A DNA stretch of 5,904 bases, from positions 1-5,904 of the forward strand of contig CAJLLH010000081.1 in assembly GCA_905207385.1 (NCBI GenBank), in the 5' to 3' direction. Source of the DNA: an uncultured Eubacteriales bacterium. GTDB taxonomy: Bacteria; Bacillota; Clostridia; Christensenellales; Borkfalkiaceae. The stretch's first letter is position 1, and each line of letters opens with the position of its first letter. The notes beneath the pieces are model-generated. The model had not been told where the DNA came from and did not search any database. It saw only the letters and a list, made by a program, of their open reading frames with translations. The translations under genes were made by a program, and so were the position numbers. Positions 1-5,897 of this stretch are shown piece by piece.

Positions 1-20
1 CCGCGCCCGTAAGTTTACTT

Positions 21-2747
21 TCAGTCCGCAAGTCCCGGTTGTGCGGGCGTATGCTTCCTCTTCCACATTCTCATAAAAATTTTGCTTATTTCCACAGCCA
101 CGAGCGGGAACAGCGCGAGCGCGAGAACTATGAGGTACTGATACCATTCAAGGTAAACGAGCTCGAAGAAGTCCATAACTCCCGGCACGAACGACACGAA
201 CGCGACTATTGCAAGCGAGCCCGCCATTGCGCCGTAAAGGAACTTGTTATGTCCCTGACCGGGGCGGAAAACGCTGTCGTAATTAGAGCGCTGGTTTATT
301 GCATGCACAAGCTGCGAAAGCGCAAGCACCATAAACGTCATAGTCATGGCTATTGCGTGAGTTTCCTCCTCCGTAGCGCCGAAACAAGCTTCCGCAATCC
401 AGTAAGCCGAAAGCGAAGCCATTGTTATGAACAATCCGTGCAGCACTATGCGCGCAATAACGCCTTTTTCAAACAGCGTACCGCTTTTTACGGGCGGAAC
501 TTTCATCACGTTTCTGTCCGCGGGGTCTACGCCGAGCGCGATTGCGGGGAGCGAGTCGGTTGCAAGGTTTATAAGCAATACGTGTATTGCAAGTATGGGG
601 TCGGGCCAGCCGAAAAGGAACGCAAGGAACAGCGTCAAAATTTCAGATATGTTGCCCGCTACGAGGAACTGTATAACCTTTTGTATGTTGCGGTAAACGC
701 GCCTGCCTTCCCTTATGGCGTGCTCTATGGTGGTAAAGTTATCGTCGAGCAGTATCATATCGGCGGCGTCTTTGGCTACGTCCGTGCCCGTTATGCCCAT
801 TGCTACGCCTATATCCGCTTCCTTTAAGGCGGGACTGTCGTTAACGCCGTCGCCCGTCATCGCCGCAACTTCGCCCGTGCGCTTTAAGGACTTTATAATG
901 CGCAGCTTATCCGAAGGCGAAACTCGCGCGAATACCACGCACGTTTTTACCGCCTCGTCAAGCTGTTCGTCCGTCATTTCGTCGAGCTCCGAACCAGTTA
1001 TAACAGTGTTGCCCTTGCGGAATATGTGCAGCTGTTTGGCTATTGCAAGCGCGGTTACCTTGTGGTCGCCGGTAATCATAATTACGCGTATGCCCGCCTC
1101 GTGACAGGTTTCCACCGCGCCTATAACTTCCTTTCTGGGCGGGTCAATCATGCCCACCGCGCCAATGAAAGTCATTCCGAATTCAACGTTTTCCGTTTCG
1201 TCTTCGGGTATCTTTGTATGTCTGCGCTTTGCAAAACCCAACACGCGCAGCGCGCTTTTAGACATATTGTTGCAAAGTTCCAGTATTTTGCGGCGGTCAG
1301 ATTCCGTCATTTCGCGCACGCCATCGTTGGTCTGGAAATGTGTGCAGAGCGGCAACATTTCGTCGACTGCGCCTTTTGTGTAAGCAATGTAGCCTTCGGG
1401 CATCTGATTGAGCGTGGTCATTCGCTTTCTGTCCGAGTCGAACGGCTGCTCAAACAGCCTGGGGTGCTCATCCTCGTAATCTTCGGAATTTATTCCGAAC
1501 TTATCGGCAAACAGTATAAGCGCGCCCTCGGTAGGGTCGCCCATTGTTTCGCCGGGGCGGTCGGGATCGAAGTGAGCGTTGCCGCACAACGCGCAACCGT
1601 CAAGCAAATCTTTGTACACGGCGCGGCCGTACTTTTCTGCAAGGTTTTCGGTAAGCGTAGGCGTTCCCATTTCAAAATCTGCGCCTACGGCGACGTGCGT
1701 TACCGTCATTTTATTCAGCGTGAGCGTACCCGTCTTGTCGCAGCAGACGACGGTTGCGCTGCCCAACGTTTCAACCGCGGGCAGACTTTTTACAAGTGCG
1801 TTCTTTTTAGCCATTCGCTGAACGCCGAAAGCCATTATAATGGTAGCCGTTGCGGGCAGACCTTCGGGTATTATGGAAATAGCCAGAGATATGCCCAGAA
1901 GAACGAGCGACTGCCACGTTCTGCCGCCGCGCGCGAAGCCTATTATCATAATGACAACACACACGATAAGGCCTATAACAGTTAAAATTTTGCCTACCGA
2001 ATTGAGCTTCTTTTTTATCGGCGTCTGGAAATCGTCCTGCTTTTTGAGCATATCTGCGATTTTGCCGACTTCGGTATTCATGCCCGTGCCCACGACAATG
2101 CCGACGGCGTTGCCGTACATTACCACGGACGAAGAATACGCCATATTAACCCTGTCGCCGAGGGGCGCGTCTTCGGGCAATACGGTAGGTCCGTCCTTGG
2201 GCGCGGGAACGCTTTCGCCCGTAAGCGAAGCTTCCTGCACGCTCATGTTATTATCGTTGATTATTCTTATATCTGCGGGGACGATAGCGCCGTCCTCGAG
2301 GTAAACTATATCGCCGGGAACAAGCTCGCTTGCAGGAACGATGCTTTCTTCCCCGTTTCTTAAAACGCGCGCGTTGGGCGCCGTCATCTTTTTAAGCGAT
2401 TCAAGCGCGTCCGCCGCTTTCTTTTCCTGAATTACGCCTACGGCGGCGTTAAGTACTATAACGCAGAAAATTACAATGGCTTCCGCCAGGCCCTCGCCGT
2501 CTATAAACGACATAACGAGCGAAAATATCATGGCTATAAACAATATTATAACCATTACGTCGGAAATCTGTTCCAAAATCATTTTCCATATGCTTTTGGG
2601 CTTAGTTTCCCTTAAAACGTTTCTGCCGTATTTTTCAAGGCGGGCAGCCGCCTCCTCATCGGAAAGTCCCTCTTCGCTGGTCTGCAAAACCTCTTCGGCT
2701 TCGCTGTAAGACATCGCGTGCCAAGGCCGTCGTTGCTGGTCTTCCAT
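21..2747 (-). CDS. Calcium-pump-type P-type ATPase (P2A, SERCA/PMCA-like), complete
   Basis: Membrane cation pump that uses ATP to move a cation, most likely Ca2+, out of the cytoplasm; Mn2+ or Na+ cannot be excluded. The 908 residues match the usual length of bacterial members. Visible in order: N-terminal actuator part (PWHAMSYSEAEEVL, from residue 8), M1-M2 (about 62-104), actuator loop LTGES (175-179), M3-M4 with PEGLP (294-298), phosphorylation motif DKTGT with Asp337, nucleotide-binding domain with MGDPTEGA (402-409), FDSDRKRM (436-443) and TKGA (457-460), TGDH (559-562), TGDGVNDSPAL (631-641), then M5-M10. Ion-site residues of SERCA are conserved: E295 (M4), N699 and E702 (M5), N727, T730 and D731 (M6). 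The M8 position of SERCA E908 is Q812. ATG at 2747 is preferred over the one at 2714 because the family homology begins upstream of Met12. The gene has its own promoter and a long structured leader. Family assignment is very sure; ion specificity is not. Confidence 0.97.
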   Translation of the reverse strand: MEDQQRRPWHAMSYSEAEEVLQTSEEGLSDEEAAARLEKYGRNVLRETKPKSIWKMILEQISDVMVIILFIAMIFSLVMSFIDGEGLAEAIVIFCVIVLNAAVGVIQEKKAADALESLKKMTAPNARVLRNGEESIVPASELVPGDIVYLEDGAIVPADIRIINDNNMSVQEASLTGESVPAPKDGPTVLPEDAPLGDRVNMAYSSSVVMYGNAVGIVVGTGMNTEVGKIADMLKKQDDFQTPIKKKLNSVGKILTVIGLIVCVVIMIIGFARGGRTWQSLVLLGISLAISIIPEGLPATATIIMAFGVQRMAKKNALVKSLPAVETLGSATVVCCDKTGTLTLNKMTVTHVAVGADFEMGTPTLTENLAEKYGRAVYKDLLDGCALCGNAHFDPDRPGETMGDPTEGALILFADKFGINSEDYEDEHPRLFEQPFDSDRKRMTTLNQMPEGYIAYTKGAVDEMLPLCTHFQTNDGVREMTESDRRKILELCNNMSKSALRVLGFAKRRHTKIPEDETENVEFGMTFIGAVGMIDPPRKEVIGAVETCHEAGIRVIMITGDHKVTALAIAKQLHIFRKGNTVITGSELDEMTDEQLDEAVKTCVVFARVSPSDKLRIIKSLKRTGEVAAMTGDGVNDSPALKEADIGVAMGITGTDVAKDAADMILLDDNFTTIEHAIREGRRVYRNIQKVIQFLVAGNISEILTLFLAFLFGWPDPILAIHVLLINLATDSLPAIALGVDPADRNVMKVPPVKSGTLFEKGVIARIVLHGLFITMASLSAYWIAEACFGATEEETHAIAMTMTFMVLALSQLVHAINQRSNYDSVFRPGQGHNKFLYGAMAGSLAIVAFVSFVPGVMDFFELVYLEWYQYLIVLALALFPLVAVEISKIFMRMWKRKHTPAQPGLAD

Positions 2748-2764
2748 GGTGTCTTTTTTAAAAT

Positions 2765-2770
2765 CCTCCT
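2765..2770 (-). promoter_or_regulatory. Shine-Dalgarno AGGAGG for the P-type ATPase, unusually far from the start
   Basis: A perfect AGGAGG lies upstream of the ATG at 2747, but 17 bases separate them (usual 5-9). The three codons upstream of the ATG and the others back to the site contain no in-frame ATG, GTG or TTG. No better Shine-Dalgarno site lies closer to the ATG or upstream of the alternative ATG at 2714. The spacer contains UUUU followed by AAAAAA, which could fold back weakly and shorten the distance. Confidence 0.6.
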
Positions 2771-2791
2771 GATAAAATTAATTTAAAACGC

Positions 2792-2835
2792 AAAAAGACA
2801 TAACCATACAGATTTACACCTTATGGTTATGCCTT
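2792..2835 (-). terminator. Intrinsic terminator inside the ATPase leader (attenuator)
   Basis: On the minus-strand RNA, 2835-2822 pairs with 2808-2795 in an unbroken 14-bp stem (13 Watson-Crick pairs, one G-U at 2832/2798) with a 13-nt loop. The 3' arm runs directly into a U-run (2796-2792). The U-run follows only on the minus strand, so the terminator acts towards the ATPase gene. It lies between the promoter and the Shine-Dalgarno site, 48 bases before the start codon, so it would reduce or condition ATPase expression rather than end an upstream gene. The stem is AU-rich, with four G-C pairs, so it is moderately stable and suited to switching. Confidence 0.7.
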
Positions 2836-2865
2836 AAATTATTTGTTATATAGTTTTTAATTATT

Positions 2866-2918
2866 CGTGGGCTGGCGTCGCTACAGTCGCCGTCTCCTGC
2901 GGACATTTATATATCCCC
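2866..2918 (-). ncRNA. Candidate riboswitch aptamer core, class not assigned
   Basis: This GC-rich block stands out between AT-rich flanks and starts about 12 nt after the predicted transcription start. On the minus-strand RNA, GGAUA (2916-2912) can pair with UGUCC (2905-2901), and GGCG can pair with CGCC (2877-2874) around a 10-nt loop. GGG near 2918 can pair with CCC (2871-2869), closing a possible three-way junction joined by the unpaired-looking GCAGGAGAC stretch. It is followed by an AU-rich linker and then the leader terminator, the usual layout of a transcription-controlling riboswitch. The signature blocks of the yybP-ykoY Mn2+ riboswitch, known upstream of related ATPases, are not visible (GGGGAUAU in place of GGGGAGUAGC). 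Other ion-sensing classes such as Na+-I (DUF1646 motif) or NiCo cannot be confirmed or excluded by eye. Confidence 0.55.
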
Positions 2919-2936
2919 TTGCGTTTTATGTATGGT

Positions 2937-2965
2937 ATTATAGCATACTTATACGCGCTTGTCAA
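2937..2965 (-). promoter_or_regulatory. Consensus housekeeping promoter of the P-type ATPase
   Basis: Perfect -35 TTGACA (2965-2960), 17-base spacer, perfect -10 TATAAT (2942-2937), and an extended -10 TG at 2945-2944. An AT-rich stretch upstream of the -35 (about 2982-2971) could act as an UP element. Transcription should start near 2930, giving an untranslated leader of about 180 nt before the ATG at 2747. So strong a promoter ahead of a terminator-bearing leader suggests control after initiation. Confidence 0.88.
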
Positions 2966-2984
2966 CAGTCAGTTAATAATTTGT

Positions 2985-3006
2985 CGCGCCGCGGCGAAGC
3001 GGCGCG
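2985..3006 (-). terminator. GC-rich hairpin after the cardiolipin synthase gene
   Basis: CGCGCCGC (3006-2999) pairs with GCGGCGCG (2992-2985) in a perfect 8-bp all-GC stem with a 6-base loop, starting 9 bases after the stop codon. It is followed by ACAAATTATT rather than a clean T-run, so it is either a weak intrinsic terminator or an mRNA 3'-end stabiliser. It sits about 20 bases before the -35 of the ATPase promoter and marks the boundary of the two transcription units. Confidence 0.5.
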
Positions 3007-3015
3007 CTTTAAAAG

Positions 3016-4788
3016 CTACATCATCGGCGCAAAAATCTGCAAAATCGCCGTTATCAGAGAGCGCAACAGCCCCGAACGGTGTTTTATATACATTCGCTGG
3101 ACGCATTCGGGGAAAGTGTTTTCAAAGTCGGAGCAAAGCCCTTCCATAACCTTTTTGTCGTCGGTGAACAGCGCGTTTTCGTACTGCTGGAAAAAGGAAC
3201 GTAGGTCGAAATTGGCAGAACCTATGACCGCACATTTTTCCGTAAGCACCGATTTTGTGTGAACGAACGCGTCGGACATGGTGTAAACCTTTACGCCGCT
3301 CTTTGTAAGCTTATCGGCATTGTCCAGCGAAATAAGGTAAACGAAACCTTTATCGGGCACTCCCGGCAGAACTATGCGCACGTCCACGCCGCTGAGCACC
3401 TTGCCTGCAAGCAGACTGGTTATAGTGTCGTCGGGCACGAAATAGGGTGTCATTATCCACAACCTTTCGTTTGCCTGAGAAATTACGCCCGCATATATGT
3501 CGCGGACAACGGGGTCGCGGTACTCAAGCCCCGCCGCATACGGAATGAACACGCCGCCGCGCCCGCGCTCACCCTCTTCTGCGGAAGGCAAAACGGGCGA
3601 TTCCGAGGGGACGCAGACCTGACCTTCCGCCACGCGCTCGGCTTCGGTAATAACCGTAGTTCTGCCCGCACCCACCTGAACATTTTCGCATTCAGCCTCG
3701 ATTGCCCCGCACATATCCCCCGACGAAACGGGCGAAGGAACTTTGCCGCCCTGAGCATAAAGGAATGGCGAATAGTCGAAAGATTTGCGGGTTACAAACT
3801 CCCACTGCCTTAAAAACATAAGCGTGAAGCCCTGAACGGCATCGCCTTCCACGCGCACGGCGTTATCTTTCCAGTAGCCGTAAAGGCGCTTTTCGTTTAC
3901 ATACTCGTCGGCAATGTTTATTCCGCCGGTGTAGGCAACGCGGCCGTCTATGACGGTTATTTTGCGGTGGTCGCGGTAGTTCATGCCTATTTTGTAAAAG
4001 GGCACAAGTTTGTTGAACGCAAACATGCGTATTCCCGCCGCGCTGACCTTCTTTTTGAGCTTGTGCGCAAGCCTGCCGCTTGAACCCATATCGTCGTAGA
4101 TTATGCGCACGTCCACGCCCGCCGCCGCGCGCGAAGCGAGCACTTCAAAAAACCTGTCGAAAAGTTTGCCTTCCGCCACTATGAAATATTCTATGAATAT
4201 GAATTTTTCAGCCGCGGCGCATTTTTCAAGCATATCGTCGAACGCGGACGCGCCCGAAGGAAAATATTGCGCGCGGGTATTGCGGTAGGGAACGAAACCA
4301 GTAGCCGTTTTTATATAGCACGCGGCGCGCGCCGTTTCGCTTGAAAGGCTTTGCGCGGAACAACCCGTAAGCATGCCTGCGGAAGAAGAAAGTATGGATG
4401 CGTACCTCTTGCGCGAAGAGCGGAAAAATATATTTTCGTCGGACATGAAATAAATGAGGAAACCGACGGGGAAAAGGACGAGCACTATCATTATCCATAC
4501 AGCCTTGGAGCGTCCGTTTTTGGAAGAACCGAGGATATAGAAACAGGTAATGACGTCTAACACAACCGAAGCGATAAGATACCAGCGGAACGCCGCGGCA
4601 ACCATAATGTGAAGGTATGCAAGCAAACCAAGCTGCAGAAGGGCGATAAGCAGAATTATCATTCCCTTAAGCTTGCCGATGCCCTTGCGCTCTGTTTTTA
4701 TGCGGACGATGTCGCCGCCGGGAGCGCGCTGGGCTTTTTTAAGGTGCGAAAGGCGCTGACGCTTTAAAGTTCTGTTTTCAATGCGCAT
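3016..4788 (-). CDS. cls: Cardiolipin synthase, phospholipase D family
   Basis: Membrane enzyme expected to join two phosphatidylglycerol molecules into cardiolipin and glycerol. From the ATG at 4788 it has 590 residues: a basic N-terminal tail (1-40), three membrane segments (about 43-64, 67-87, 96-116), and two phospholipase D domains. The first HKD motif is HRKITVID (H274, K276, D281) followed by TGGIN; the second is HTKSVLTE (H510, K512, E517) followed by GSANFD. TPYFVPDD (447-454) is a typical family block. The second motif has Glu where Asp is usual. A linker of about 65 residues (345-411), low in complexity and rich in E, G, S and V, separates the domains and explains much of the excess over the common 480-510 residues. 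The start at 4788 is chosen because AGGAGG stands 6 bases upstream; the ATG at 4836 has no such site and would overlap the upstream gene by 59 bases. Last gene of its operon. Confidence 0.93.
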   Translation of the reverse strand: MRIENRTLKRQRLSHLKKAQRAPGGDIVRIKTERKGIGKLKGMIILLIALLQLGLLAYLHIMVAAAFRWYLIASVVLDVITCFYILGSSKNGRSKAVWIMIVLVLFPVGFLIYFMSDENIFFRSSRKRYASILSSSAGMLTGCSAQSLSSETARAACYIKTATGFVPYRNTRAQYFPSGASAFDDMLEKCAAAEKFIFIEYFIVAEGKLFDRFFEVLASRAAAGVDVRIIYDDMGSSGRLAHKLKKKVSAAGIRMFAFNKLVPFYKIGMNYRDHRKITVIDGRVAYTGGINIADEYVNEKRLYGYWKDNAVRVEGDAVQGFTLMFLRQWEFVTRKSFDYSPFLYAQGGKVPSPVSSGDMCGAIEAECENVQVGAGRTTVITEAERVAEGQVCVPSESPVLPSAEEGERGRGGVFIPYAAGLEYRDPVVRDIYAGVISQANERLWIMTPYFVPDDTITSLLAGKVLSGVDVRIVLPGVPDKGFVYLISLDNADKLTKSGVKVYTMSDAFVHTKSVLTEKCAVIGSANFDLRSFFQQYENALFTDDKKVMEGLCSDFENTFPECVQRMYIKHRSGLLRSLITAILQIFAPMM

Positions 4789-5338
4789 CTTCAGCCTCCT
4801 CTGCGACCTCTTTGAGCGAAATGCTGCGCGCTTCATTCAAAAGCGCGGCTATATTTTCGCGCAGGACGGACGAAACAGCACCGTAACGCTGCTTATCCGT
4901 AGAATGAACCTTGCCCGCCGTAACGACGGCAAGCACAAAAAATATGGTGCCTGCGGAAATGAGCGCAAAGCCGCTTGCTATAAATATGGAAGTCGTTGAA
5001 TAAGCCACCACCACGCCGCCGTAAACGGTGAGCGCAAGGGCTATGATGCCGAGCAGTATACCTATGACAACGGCGCGGGCAACGATAAGCCTTGAAGCTC
5101 TGCCCAGAAAATTTAAAGCGACTTCGAACCGCACCTGAAGGAGCTGAAGCCTGTCCTTGCCATCTATTTTATGCGGACGGGCGAAATCCATGTGAACTAT
5201 ATCGCCGAAGCGAACGTCGTCGTACTGGTTTTCCAGCCTCCAGCCGAACGCACGGTAGGCGTCCCTTATTTTTGCCGCCGTATCGCTTTTTACCGCAACA
5301 GCAAGCTTATCGTCTTCAAATACTACCTGTTCTTCCAT
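4778..5338 (-). CDS. Uncharacterised membrane protein, two membrane segments
   Basis: Not recognised. The 186 residues show a soluble, mixed-charge N-terminal part (1-80) containing YRAFGWRLENQYDDVRFGD (28-46), two adjacent hydrophobic segments (about 84-108 and 113-141), and a C-terminal helical region (150-184) ending in an acidic tail EEAEDAH. No catalytic motif is visible. The ATG at 5338 has only a weak upstream GGGTG, 8 bases away; the next in-frame Met is residue 50, which would remove most of the soluble domain, so 5338 is kept. The gene is 54 bases downstream of the 104-residue gene and overlaps cls by 11 bases. This arrangement makes it a likely partner of cardiolipin synthesis or of membrane upkeep, but that is inference from position only. 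Confidence 0.85.
   Translation of the reverse strand: MEEQVVFEDDKLAVAVKSDTAAKIRDAYRAFGWRLENQYDDVRFGDIVHMDFARPHKIDGKDRLQLLQVRFEVALNFLGRASRLIVARAVVIGILLGIIALALTVYGGVVVAYSTTSIFIASGFALISAGTIFFVLAVVTAGKVHSTDKQRYGAVSSVLRENIAALLNEARSISLKEVAEEAEDAH
4795..4800 (-). promoter_or_regulatory. Shine-Dalgarno AGGAGG deciding the cls start
   Basis: Perfect AGGAGG with a 6-base spacer to the ATG at 4788, embedded in the last codons of the upstream gene. The 11-base overlap with that gene suggests translational coupling. Confidence 0.88.
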
Positions 5339-5369
5339 AAAAAAAGCACCCGTAAACGCAACAAATCAA

Positions 5370-5387
5370 GCGCGCTTTATCGCGCGC
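5370..5387 (-). other. GCGCGC hairpin between the two small membrane-protein genes
   Basis: GCGCGC (5387-5382) and GCGCGC (5375-5370) form a 6-bp all-GC stem with a 6-base loop, 5 bases after the stop of the 104-residue gene. Downstream lies TTGATTTG rather than a U-run, so it is more likely an intra-operon processing or stability element than a terminator. Confidence 0.35.
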
Positions 5388-5392
5388 AAAGC

Positions 5393-5707
5393 TCATTCAA
5401 ACTTTTTTAAAAACCTGCGGAAAGCAAACATATTTACCGCCGCGCAGACAGCGCATACCGCCGCAGCGGCGGCAAGAACCGCCGTAACGGACCAGAATAC
5501 CGCGGGGTAATCGGCAGAAATTTCCGCCGCGCGGGCTATGGCTATAAACAGCACGCACGCCGCAACGAATGCGCTGAACGCTATCATAAAGGCGCGCGTA
5601 AGCTTGCTTTTGTGCAGAATGTATTTCTTTATCAGCGCGGCATATTCCGCCTCTTTTCCGCGCGGAACAGAAGTTTTGTCCAAAGCCGCAATTTCTTTAT
5701 AAGTCAT
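5393..5707 (-). CDS. Small uncharacterised membrane protein, two membrane segments
   Basis: Not recognised. The 104 residues comprise a soluble, lysine-containing N-terminal part (MTYKEIAALDKTSVPRGKEA, then EYAALIKKYILHKSKL), two hydrophobic segments (about 38-58 and 70-93) joined by a short loop ISADYPAVF, and a basic end FRRFLKKFE. The charge pattern suggests both ends face the cytoplasm. The start at 5707 is preferred over the TTG at 5746: it is an ATG with GGGGG (5717-5713) 5 bases upstream, whereas the longer version has no ribosome site and adds 13 residues of little character. It is the first gene after the promoter at 5835-5807 and heads the probable operon with the 186-residue gene and cls. 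The function is unknown; no enzyme motif is present. Confidence 0.8.
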   Translation of the reverse strand: MTYKEIAALDKTSVPRGKEAEYAALIKKYILHKSKLTRAFMIAFSAFVAACVLFIAIARAAEISADYPAVFWSVTAVLAAAAAVCAVCAAVNMFAFRRFLKKFE

Positions 5708-5712
5708 GGTTA

Positions 5713-5717
5713 CCCCC
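5713..5717 (-). promoter_or_regulatory. Shine-Dalgarno-like GGGGG deciding the first gene's start
   Basis: GGGGG followed by TAACC and the ATG at 5707. It is an imperfect match to GGAGG but well spaced, and it is the only plausible ribosome site near either candidate start. Confidence 0.55.
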
Positions 5718-5734
5718 GCATATATACTGCCGTG

Positions 5735-5779
5735 AACCGCAATCAAGCGGTTTTTAATCGCGCGAAAAAAATTCCGCGC
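5735..5779 (-). other. Two short hairpins in the operon leader
   Basis: In the leader of about 93 nt, GCGCG (5779-5775) pairs with CGCGC (5764-5760) around a U-rich 10-base loop. AACCGC (5752-5747 on the minus strand) pairs with GCGGTT (5740-5735) around a 6-base loop. Neither is followed by a U-run on the minus strand. They may stabilise the mRNA 5' end; I see no named regulatory motif. Confidence 0.35.
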
Positions 5780-5806
5780 TTTATGTATTTTATCCCTTTT
5801 GTATAA

Positions 5807-5835
5807 ATTTTATATAAAAAACGGCGCAATGTCAA
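5807..5835 (-). promoter_or_regulatory. Promoter of the small-membrane-protein and cls operon
   Basis: Perfect -35 TTGACA (5835-5830), 17-base spacer, and -10 TAAAAT (5812-5807), one mismatch from TATAAT. Transcription should begin near 5800, about 93 bases before the ATG at 5707. A TATAAA at 5814-5809 gives a 15-base spacer and is a poorer alternative. Confidence 0.78.
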
Positions 5836-5883
5836 TCTGTATGGCAAAATAGCGCGCAATAAGGGCAATCAGCACAAAAAAAG

Positions 5884-5897
5884 TTAATTGCAATTAA
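5884..5897. repeat. 14-bp perfect palindrome TTAATTGCAATTAA
   Basis: A perfect dyad about 50 bases upstream of the operon's -35, in an AT-rich stretch at the window edge. It could be a regulator-binding site or simply AT-rich sequence; what lies beyond 5904 is not visible. Confidence 0.3.

Larger units (their letters stand above)
2784..2928 (-). promoter_or_regulatory. Long-range antiterminator pairing in the ATPase leader
   Basis: The 5' segment 2928-2910 is complementary to 2802-2784 over 19 consecutive positions: 15 Watson-Crick pairs and 4 G-U pairs (2918/2794, 2917/2795, 2916/2796, 2913/2799). Ten of these, UAAAACGCAA with UUGCGUUUUA, are perfect. The downstream partner covers eight bases of the terminator 3' arm, the rest of the U-run and eight bases beyond it. 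The upstream partner includes the GGGGAUAUA that begins the folded core. Forming this helix excludes both the terminator and the 5' part of the core, as expected for a switch. The pairing is read directly from sequence; its function is inferred. Confidence 0.55.

Noticed and set aside
39..827. 262-codon open frame on the plus strand, opposite the ATPase 3' part
   Set aside because: Antisense shadow with unnatural composition; the opposite strand carries conserved M5-M10 of the pump.
1026..1985. 319-codon open frame on the plus strand, opposite the ATPase gene
   Set aside because: Shadow of the ATPase coding sequence. Its translation is rich in His, Tyr, Arg and Cys with no recognisable domain, and no ribosome site precedes it.
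2799..2831. CATAACCATA inverted repeat as a DNA operator for a dimeric regulator
   Set aside because: It lies about 100 bases downstream of the transcription start, extends to 14 RNA pairs with a G-U, and ends in a U-run, all better explained by an RNA terminator. An operator role is not fully excluded.
2860..2930. yybP-ykoY Mn2+ riboswitch
   Set aside because: The gene context fits, and a GGGGA is present, but the GGGGAGUAGC block and the closing GCAAGACCU-like block are not seen.
2867..3262. 131-codon open frame on the plus strand across the ATPase leader and the cls 3' end
   Set aside because: It runs through the promoter, hairpin and antisense cls sequence, has no family resemblance and no ribosome site.
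4789..4836. Upstream ATG at 4836 as the cls start (606 residues)
   Set aside because: No Shine-Dalgarno site and a 59-base overlap with the upstream gene; the ATG at 4788 has a perfect AGGAGG at 6 bases.
5708..5746. TTG at 5746 as the start of the first operon gene (117 residues)
   Set aside because: Rare start codon, no ribosome site; the ATG at 5707 has a well-spaced GGGGG.
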